Shown: positions 58,506 to 64,000 of the stretch, in pieces
Numbering within the stretch: position 1 is the first letter of the stretch
Layout of the letters: each line of letters opens with the position of its first letter
NCBI RefSeq assembly: GCF_014836675.1
Contig: NZ_JACSQK010000002.1
Coordinates: 124,001 to 188,000, forward strand
DNA: 64,000 nucleotides
Source of the DNA: Comamonas avium
GTDB taxonomy: Bacteria; Pseudomonadota; Gammaproteobacteria; Burkholderiales; Burkholderiaceae_C
Direction: 5' to 3'
The notes under the pieces: model-generated
What the model was told of the DNA's origin: nothing
Seen by the model: the letters and a program-made list of their open reading frames with translations, nothing else
Database searches by the model: none
Made by a program: the position numbers and the translations under genes

Positions 58506-60282
58506 CGAGTGCCTCTTTCAACTCCGCTTCGTTCGCCGCGTTCCGATATGCGTCGAGTACGTCGTGGTACCCAACACGAATGATGGCGCTGCTTGGCTGC
58601 GTAAATTTCGCCTCTGTGGACGGATCGTCTGGAGCTTGGTCATAGATTGACCTGAAGCGCGGGTCCCATGGGGTGTTGTCCTCGTCCCGGCTGACAACTA
58701 CAAGTTGTCCTCTATGTGCCGGCAGGCGGTTAAGAACATGTTTGTCGCAGTCCTCATGGCTGGCTCCCATTACGGCGATGACCTCCAAGCTGGTTTCGCC
58801 TTTCACGATGGTCGCCTGGGCACCATTTCCATGAAAGGTAGCCGGATATTGAGCCACATCGAGAATTGAGAAGGTGTGCAGCAAATGCCTCACGGCATGG
58901 CCTTCACCAGCCTTCCATGCGTCCGGTGAACCCTTGCAAGCTGTCAGGCTCGCAAAGTTCACGGTGTTATCGAGTGCCTCCGCCTTGAGCGTTCGCAGCT
59001 CATCGACCGTCCGCTGATGTGCAGCACCGGCCGCAGCGGTCAAAGGCAGATGCGTGTACTTTGTGGCCAATGACTTTGAAGGTTCGTCCAACTCGTCGTT
59101 CATCCACTTGACGACGGCAGGAACGGCGCCGCTTGGTGCTCTAGGGTCATGCATGCCATTAAACGGATGCACGGTAGATTCGCGCAAGGCAACTCGACGG
59201 CCAGCGGAACCAGGAGGCAGGGTGGAGGGGTGGATGACCAAGAACGAGTGAATGCATGCTCCGCGCTCGCGAAAGACAGCATCGCGGAAGTTCTCCAAAA
59301 TGTCTCCCCCTCGTTGCGACACACCTCCATTGCCATATGTAGGCATGCATCCTGGGCGTGAGAAGCGGCTCTGCGTGACAATGACTGCGGACTGGCCGAA
59401 CTTCTCAGTCTTTCCCGGGGTTTCTTTGCCAGCAACATTCGCCATGATCAAGCATGCCTCATCCCGAGTAACTCTCGGATATCGGCTTGAGTCAAAGAAG
59501 GGCCCCACCTGACTCATGAACGAGGCATGAGAGGGGGCTGGATTACATTGCGCTACAAACAACCAAGTCAGCGGAAGGGTGCCGCCCAATTGGCCAGCGC
59601 GTACTGCAATCCCTTCAAGCAGCCACTCCCACATTCGTTTGGCGTTCGCTGACCCAATCCAGTCGAAGCAAAGCAGGGTGGCGAACTGATACGGTGCATC
59701 GGCGTTCGAGTGAATGCCCTTGAACACGTAAATTGAGCGGCCTTGATACATCGACATGTAGCTGACGTCCAACTCAACCCAGGCAGGTGAGAGCTTGGGT
59801 TGTACCCAACTGCGAACCTCTCCAGTCGGTAGCTTCACCCAGGTGACCACGCAGTTCACCCATTGATGAGGCTGTACGCGGTCAGGGTGGTTCCGATCGA
59901 CGTCATAAGTAGTGTTCGGCTTTTGAACAAGTTCCGCGAACTGGTCTTTGGTCAACCCATCAACCCCGCCGATGATGACCGTTTCAGCTGGCCACTCCGT
60001 TGCCAGCATGGCAGCCGTAATACGGTCCACACCCTCTAATCCTGGAATCGTGCACTCTGGAAAGACGGTGAAGTGCGTTTTTTCCGCACCGTGTGAGCAC
60101 CCACGTGACACCGCCAGAGTCTCCTCAATGCACTGAAGAGCCCGTTGCCGTTCGGGGGGAGTCCACGTAAAGGGCTCCTGCTGCACGAAAACAACATAGG
60201 GCTGCGCGATCACCATCGCAACCTCCCCGCGCGGAAGACGCACACCAAGGGCCTCCAAGTCAACTTCGACAACCGCAACCAT
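58489..60282 (-). CDS. Nitrilase-superfamily (carbon-nitrogen hydrolase) protein, probable effector partner of the SMC-like ATPase
   Basis: 597 residues. The nitrilase catalytic triad is complete and in the right order: Glu76 in FPECTIPG, Lys163 in QPKLSP, Cys205 in LLCFDW. The hydrolase domain covers about 20-370. Residues ~370-597 are an extension with no motif I can name (segment LEVIAVMGASHEDCDKHVL). No signal peptide. It likely hydrolyses an amide or nitrile C-N bond in the cytoplasm; the substrate is unknown. Two ribosome sites are seen: AAGGAG before ATG 60282 and GGGGAGG before ATG 60216; either start is possible. Its stop lies inside the start of the SMC-like gene (17-base overlap), so the two are translationally coupled. 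Confidence 0.85.
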   Translation of the reverse strand: MVAVVEVDLEALGVRLPRGEVAMVIAQPYVVFVQQEPFTWTPPERQRALQCIEETLAVSRGCSHGAEKTHFTVFPECTIPGLEGVDRITAAMLATEWPAETVIIGGVDGLTKDQFAELVQKPNTTYDVDRNHPDRVQPHQWVNCVVTWVKLPTGEVRSWVQPKLSPAWVELDVSYMSMYQGRSIYVFKGIHSNADAPYQFATLLCFDWIGSANAKRMWEWLLEGIAVRAGQLGGTLPLTWLFVAQCNPAPSHASFMSQVGPFFDSSRYPRVTRDEACLIMANVAGKETPGKTEKFGQSAVIVTQSRFSRPGCMPTYGNGGVSQRGGDILENFRDAVFRERGACIHSFLVIHPSTLPPGSAGRRVALRESTVHPFNGMHDPRAPSGAVPAVVKWMNDELDEPSKSLATKYTHLPLTAAAGAAHQRTVDELRTLKAEALDNTVNFASLTACKGSPDAWKAGEGHAVRHLLHTFSILDVAQYPATFHGNGAQATIVKGETSLEVIAVMGASHEDCDKHVLNRLPAHRGQLVVVSRDEDNTPWDPRFRSIYDQAPDDPSTEAKFTQPSSAIIRVGYHDVLDAYRNAANEAELKEALDAKLS

Positions 60283-60534
60283 CCCATCTCCTTATTACTT
60301 TTATAGGAGATTCTGACATGCGCGGTAAAAGTTGAACTCACGGGCCGCTCTACACGCACGTCGCTAAATTGCGGCAGCGCGAACGGTCCTTGTTGCATTC
60401 GCAGCAGCAGAATTGCCATAGAGCACGGTTAGCGTCTGCTGTGGCCGGCGGCAGCCGTTACGGCAATCCAACCGACCGACGCCTTCCGCTGCATTGCTGC
60501 CGTCCCTTTGATCCTAAAGATCTTGAAAAATCTC
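60283..60534. other. Intergenic region upstream of the nitrilase-SMC operon
   Basis: About 250 bases between two minus-strand genes. It should hold the promoter of the operon, perhaps near TTATTACTTTTATAGGAG (60290-60307), but no clear -35/-10 pair is seen. No supported gene. Confidence 0.35.
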
Positions 60535-61314
60535 TCAAGGACCCAAAAGCATGCGCATGTGATAAGAAATGCCGCCTAACCTAGGCGCAAGAAAAATTCT
60601 GTCTTTATTTACAGCATCCGCTTGACGCTTCAGCCCATACCGGCCACCGATCAGGGTGAGTAGATCATCTTTGACTGCAAGCAATGCCTCGTCTTTACGG
60701 CATGCCCAATTAAGTAGGTGAAGCACATAGTTTTCCGCAGTAAACGACAACTCCGAAAGACCGATAGCTGGTGGGCACTGACACAACAGCAGTCCAAGAG
60801 CATCTCGATGCCAGAGGCGGCTAACTCGTCGAATCCCATAAAGACTTAGCGCCCCAGGGTAGTCACGCCAAGCATGCCTTACGGGTAACGCACGAAAATG
60901 ATGTGCAAGCAATCGTGAGCGAACTTCAGGTGCTACCTGTTGGCAGGATTCAAGCCAAGCATTGGGCTCAGCAAGCGCCCGCCAAAGAATTGAGTTGTAA
61001 GCAGCGATAGCACCTGGCAACAGTGCTTCCGCATTTCGAACCACATCTGGTAGCCCCTCCAGAGATGAGCTCAAACCGCGTGCACCAGCAGCGACCTTCG
61101 ATAACGAGTTTGGTTGTGAAAACCCTTCTCCGTGCTCACGCTGGGTAATCCTTAGATTCGGCAAAAGCTTGCGCTCAAGACTTGCATATGAGTCCTGAGG
61201 CAGATGACTTTTCAGGTAAAGCACCCAATAACGATCTCTCAGGGCTAGTGCCGCATCTTTAGGGGGGCGTCCTTGCTTTGTGGGCAACTTTTGCTTTTCC
61301 ACATAGTCCTCCAT
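60535..61314 (-). CDS. Protein of unknown function, divergent from the Tn7-like module
   Basis: 259 residues (262 if the GTG at 61323 is used). Basic and soluble. A GRPPKDAALALRDR start resembles an AT-hook-like turn, and the middle has several Arg/His/Trp-rich helices (HAWRDYPGALSLYGIRRVSRLWH). I do not recognise the family. It lies between the defence-like operon and the transposition genes and reads away from the latter, so it may be transposon cargo or part of the element's regulation. Confidence 0.6.
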   Translation of the reverse strand: MEDYVEKQKLPTKQGRPPKDAALALRDRYWVLYLKSHLPQDSYASLERKLLPNLRITQREHGEGFSQPNSLSKVAAGARGLSSSLEGLPDVVRNAEALLPGAIAAYNSILWRALAEPNAWLESCQQVAPEVRSRLLAHHFRALPVRHAWRDYPGALSLYGIRRVSRLWHRDALGLLLCQCPPAIGLSELSFTAENYVLHLLNWACRKDEALLAVKDDLLTLIGGRYGLKRQADAVNKDRIFLAPRLGGISYHMRMLLGP

Positions 61315-61404
61315 GCATATCACACAGTCACGAAATTATTGACTATTGAGACTGCTGGACGAAACCACAGTTGATCTGAAGAATTCGTTACGACACATCA
61401 ACTA

Positions 61405-61421
61405 GTACGTCAAATTCGTAC
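61405..61421. promoter_or_regulatory. Small inverted repeat upstream of the gp16-like gene
   Basis: GTACG-TCAAATT-CGTAC, 14 bases before the gp16-like start and in the region shared with the divergent gene. Possible operator for the small DNA-binding protein. Sequence only. Confidence 0.35.
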
Positions 61422-61434
61422 CCGTAGCTCTCCG

Positions 61435-61680
61435 ATGCCCCAGATTCCGCAAAGCCCATCGCAAATCTGCCCTGCATGCAAGGCGGATTTGCTCGCGCCT
61501 GCAGGGCCCAAGTTTGCAGATGAGGTTTGGAAGGATTTGCGCCAGCAAGGTTTGTCTGCCAAAGACTGGGCCTTGCAGCATGGATTTGAGCCGACCCTGG
61601 TTTACAGCGTTCTGTCTGGTAATCGGAAATGCCTGCGTGGCAAATCCCATCAAGTAGCGAAAGCACTAGGCCTCAAATGA
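61435..61680 (+). CDS. Small DNA-binding protein, BcepMu gp16-like family
   Basis: 81 residues. The C-terminal ~55 (KFADEVWKDLRQQGLSAKDWALQHGFEPTLVYSVLSG and LRGKSHQVAKALGLK) match the pattern of the BcepMu gp16-like phage-associated proteins: a helix-turn-helix with a conserved LVYSVLSG/RGxxHxxAxALGLK end. The N-terminus has a CPAC pair. Such small regulators often precede Mu-like or Tn7-like transposition genes. An 11-bp inverted repeat (61461-61492) lies inside the first codons; if the true start is downstream of it (TTG 61489), that repeat could be the operator. Confidence 0.7.
   Translation: MPQIPQSPSQICPACKADLLAPAGPKFADEVWKDLRQQGLSAKDWALQHGFEPTLVYSVLSGNRKCLRGKSHQVAKALGLK
61461..61492. 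promoter_or_regulatory. Inverted repeat over the start of the gp16-like gene
   Basis: Arms GCAAATCTGCC and GGCGGATTTGC (10 of 11 complementary) with a 10-base centre CTGCATGCAA. Could be an operator or an RNA hairpin affecting translation. Confidence 0.45.
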
Positions 61681-62059
61681 CCTACTCAGCTTTGCCCCAA
61701 GGACCGTAAAAAAAGTGGAGCCCGTGATGGGTGCAACCGTCACGAGCTCCTGTCCAGCCCGCCGGGAGTTGTCCAGCAGGAGTCGACAGCCATAGCTTAT
61801 CCGCGTCTTGGATGCGGGTGCAACTCCCTCTTTGCCTAACTTTGCCAACCGGAACTTCCGGCCGGCAGGAAGAGCTGCACCCAATGAAATTTCTCGCCAC
61901 TGGCCTGCAAAGGTCATCGTCATACTTTTTGCGACGCACGCAAACTAACAACTGTAAGCCTTTGTGCTCATCCAAGTATTTACGCAAGCGAAGTAAAGGC
62001 CAGCGCCTCCAAACTACCTCACCATCGCTTCACGGCATTGAACAACTCTGGGGGTGCAT
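61681..62059. other. Region between the gp16-like gene and tnsA
   Basis: About 380 bases. Includes ACTCC/GGAGT-type short repeats (GGGAGTTG, CAGGAGTCG, GTGCAACTCC) and a GCAACCGTC/GGTGCAAC pair. An 85-codon minus-strand frame (61666-61923) overlaps the gp16-like end, has no good ribosome site and no family features. This region may hold the tnsA promoter. Confidence 0.4.
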
Positions 62060-62713
62060 ATGAGCATCACCCCAGTACGCCGCATCGTTACGCGTAGTGG
62101 CAAGAACAACAGAGGCAAATTTCCGAGCCGCAAGATGGGTTGCATGATCGAGTGGGAGTCACCCTTAGAAGGGGATGCCATTCGACTATTTGAGTTCAAC
62201 CCCGGCGTGTACGCCTACTACAGCCAACCGAGTATTGAGCACTATCACGATGCTTGCGGAACCGCACGCAGCTTTGTCCCGGACTTTCGCCTCGACTGGC
62301 TGCACGGAGGCTCACTATTGGTTGAAGTGAAATCAGACGCTGATGCGGCCTATCCGCCCACCCAGCGTCTACTTGGTCTCAAAGCAATGGCGATGCAGCT
62401 CCAAGGCAAGCCCTACCGCTTGCTAACGCCAGCACTGTTCAATCGCCAACCGCTGTTTGAAAACCTCAAGCTGCTTGAGAGCCACTCAAGGGGCCTTTTA
62501 TCTCCCGAGGCCATGGAAGAACTAGGCGCACTTTCAAATCACACGGTCTTTCACGTGCGCGATCTTGCTCGCCAGTTGGGTAGCACGCAGATGGTCTTCC
62601 GCGCCATTGCGCATGGCCTGCTAAGAGCCGATTTGCAGCAACCGCTAAACACGGAAAGCCACATCTGGCATCCAAATCACAGGGAGGCCGGCGATGGTTC
62701 GTTTCCGATTTAA
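62060..62713 (+). CDS. tnsA: TnsA-like transposon endonuclease
   Basis: 217 residues. TnsA N-terminal endonuclease fold: conserved Glu in MIEWESPLEGDAIRLFEF, Asp in FVPDFRLDW, and the ExK motif in LLVEVKSD, matching the type II restriction-like Glu-Asp-(ExK) centre that cuts the 5' ends of a Tn7-like element. A C-terminal winged-helix part (about 150-200) would contact TnsC. ATG 62060 has GGGGGT six bases upstream. Overlaps tnsB by 20 bases. Confidence 0.88.
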   Translation: MSITPVRRIVTRSGKNNRGKFPSRKMGCMIEWESPLEGDAIRLFEFNPGVYAYYSQPSIEHYHDACGTARSFVPDFRLDWLHGGSLLVEVKSDADAAYPPTQRLLGLKAMAMQLQGKPYRLLTPALFNRQPLFENLKLLESHSRGLLSPEAMEELGALSNHTVFHVRDLARQLGSTQMVFRAIAHGLLRADLQQPLNTESHIWHPNHREAGDGSFPI

Positions 62714-64000
62714 GCGTGGTCTACGATTCTTCGAAGGTACCAAGCGCTGGGCCCTCGAAAAAATCAACGCCGTTGGCATGTTTGTCTTCGAGACTCAGGA
62801 CAACACTTCAGAACGTATTACGAAATCCATGGAGGATGTGCATAAGGACTGGCTCACCGGTACATGGGTCATTGATGTCGAATCGCTCGGACCTGGAGCA
62901 GACTTGGTCTGGCATACAACACCCTGCTCATTGGACGATCTTCCGCCTGCGAAAAAAGCGATTGCATTACCGCGAGCCAAGGTCCTTCAGGCAGTCAAAT
63001 CGCACTTTGATGCGCAGGGCACTGAGGTCCATTGCAATCCTTCAGTGCTGACGAGCATTGCCCAGAATCGCGCAGCAGAGTTTGGACTCAAGGCTGCTCC
63101 GCACTGGAGCACCATATGGCGTTGGTGGAAAAAACTCGAACCCACCGGATGCATGACAAAGCTTGTCGATGCTCCACATACAGGCCGCAAAACTGACCCG
63201 ACTCAGTTCTCAATTTTTCAAGAGGTAGTTGACGCCCTTTACCTTTCTGATCAAAAACAATCTGGCAAAGACGTTATTGAGGAAATCGATCGCCACTACC
63301 AGAGATTGAATCGAGAACGACTTGAGGAAGATCGCCTTCAAGCCCCCTCCCCCGCCACTGTCTATCGCTGGCTGGGAAAGCTGCACTATTCCGTGGTCTC
63401 AGCAGCACGCAATGGAAAGGAGTTCAATCGACGTGAGCGACGGCAAGTGACGAAAGCGTTCAATGTCAAAAGAATCCTTGAGCGCTACGAGATTGACCAC
63501 ACGCCAGTGGATGTGCACCTAGTCTGCGAAAAAACTTGGATGGTTCTTGGGCGACCTTGGCTCACGCTCGTCATCGACAAACACAGCCGCATGATTGCGG
63601 GCTTCTATATTGGCTACCACACCCCTAGTGCCACTTCGGTGCTATATGCGCTGCGCCAGGCCATTCTTCCCAAAGAGGAGCTTCTTGCAAATTTTTCCGG
63701 CATTAAAAACTCATGGCCAGCTCGCGGTTGCCCACTCTCCTTGGCGCTCGACAATGGGATGGATTTGCATGCCAACGCTGTTGAAAATTTCTGCCTAGAG
63801 TCGCAAATCGAACTGCATTTCATGGGGGTGGCGAAGCCCGAATTGAAAGGCTCTGTAGAGCGCCTTTTCGGAACACTCAGTCGAGATCTCTTCCATAAAC
63901 TTCCTGGCACCGTATTTCACAGCGTCGAGGCCCGAGGCGACTATCCATCAGAAGAACGTGCAGCTCTCACTCTTGAGGTTTTCACCGAGATCCTGCTGCG
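62694..64000 (+). CDS. tnsB: TnsB-like DDE transposase (runs off the window end)
   Basis: At least 435 residues, stop not reached. N-terminal DNA-binding helices (about 80-230; QNRAAEFGLKAAPHWSTIWRWWK and APSPATVYRWL), then the RNase H-like core: Asp268 in EIDHTPVD, Asp353 in LALDNGMD, Glu389 in LKGSVERLFG. There are 35 residues between Asp353 and Glu389, the classic DD(35)E spacing. It starts at ATG 62694 after AGGGAGG, inside the tnsA end. It would join 3' ends of the element to target DNA, with TnsA cutting the 5' ends. TnsC and TnsD/TniQ are expected to the right. Confidence 0.88.
   Translation, partial: MVRFRFKRGLRFFEGTKRWALEKINAVGMFVFETQDNTSERITKSMEDVHKDWLTGTWVIDVESLGPGADLVWHTTPCSLDDLPPAKKAIALPRAKVLQAVKSHFDAQGTEVHCNPSVLTSIAQNRAAEFGLKAAPHWSTIWRWWKKLEPTGCMTKLVDAPHTGRKTDPTQFSIFQEVVDALYLSDQKQSGKDVIEEIDRHYQRLNRERLEEDRLQAPSPATVYRWLGKLHYSVVSAARNGKEFNRRERRQVTKAFNVKRILERYEIDHTPVDVHLVCEKTWMVLGRPWLTLVIDKHSRMIAGFYIGYHTPSATSVLYALRQAILPKEELLANFSGIKNSWPARGCPLSLALDNGMDLHANAVENFCLESQIELHFMGVAKPELKGSVERLFGTLSRDLFHKLPGTVFHSVEARGDYPSEERAALTLEVFTEILL

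Noticed and set aside
61666-61923. 85-codon minus-strand frame between the gp16-like gene and tnsA
   Set aside because: No good ribosome site, overlap with the gp16-like end and no recognisable features; kept only as a note in the intergenic entry.

Overview
The window looks like chromosomal DNA of a betaproteobacterium, most likely a member of the Comamonadaceae (Comamonas/Acidovorax-like). The reasons are high GC, the order rpmH-rnpA-yidD-yidC-mnmE beside dnaA-dnaN-gyrB, orphan Bug/TctC periplasmic receptors, the pairs metX-metW and tsaB-rimI, and many copies of a palindromic intergenic repeat of a type I associate with this family. The genus call is inference.

Layout. 0.2-10 kb: M20 peptidase, diguanylate cyclase, rsmE, amgK, and divergently lptD-surA-rsmA (outer-membrane biogenesis, rRNA methylation). 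9.9-10.9 kb: secreted barnase-like RNase with a barstar-like inhibitor. 11-13.3 kb: maeB. 13.6-24.1 kb: two orphan Bug receptors, a DUF2061 membrane protein, a large MHYT/PAS hybrid histidine kinase with an HD-GYP response regulator and an acetyltransferase, a Nudix hydrolase, a NERD protein and a small SnoaL-like protein. 24.2-33 kb: cnoX-like thioredoxin, purE-purK-tsaC, dacB, tsaB-rimI-UDG-like gene, corA with a structured leader. 33.2-36.7 kb: hyi, metW, metX and a GDT1/UPF0016 manganese exporter. This cluster carries two riboswitches: a manganese (yybP-ykoY) element before the exporter and a SAM-II-type element before metX. 36.9-46 kb: two RRM proteins, lptC-kdsC-kdsD, apt, a DUF4105 protein, a lipoprotein lipase and mnmE. 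46.1-54.6 kb: the replication-origin cluster yidC-yidD-rnpA-rpmH / oriC / dnaA-dnaN-gyrB.

From the gyrB terminator (about 54.66 kb) to the end the sequence is accessory and visibly less GC-rich. It holds (i) a two-gene minus-strand operon, a nitrilase-superfamily protein (Glu-Lys-Cys triad intact) translationally coupled to a 1206-residue SMC/Rad50-like ABC ATPase with a Cys-x-x-Cys zinc hook, which resembles anti-phage systems pairing an SMC ATPase with an enzymatic effector. It also holds (ii) the start of a Tn7-like transposon: a BcepMu gp16-like DNA-binding protein, a TnsA endonuclease and a TnsB transposase with a DD(35)E triad that runs off the window end, plus (iii) a divergent gene I do not recognise. 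The nitrilase/SMC pair is the best candidate for an incompletely described system. The tandem Mn and SAM riboswitches are the most interesting regulatory region.
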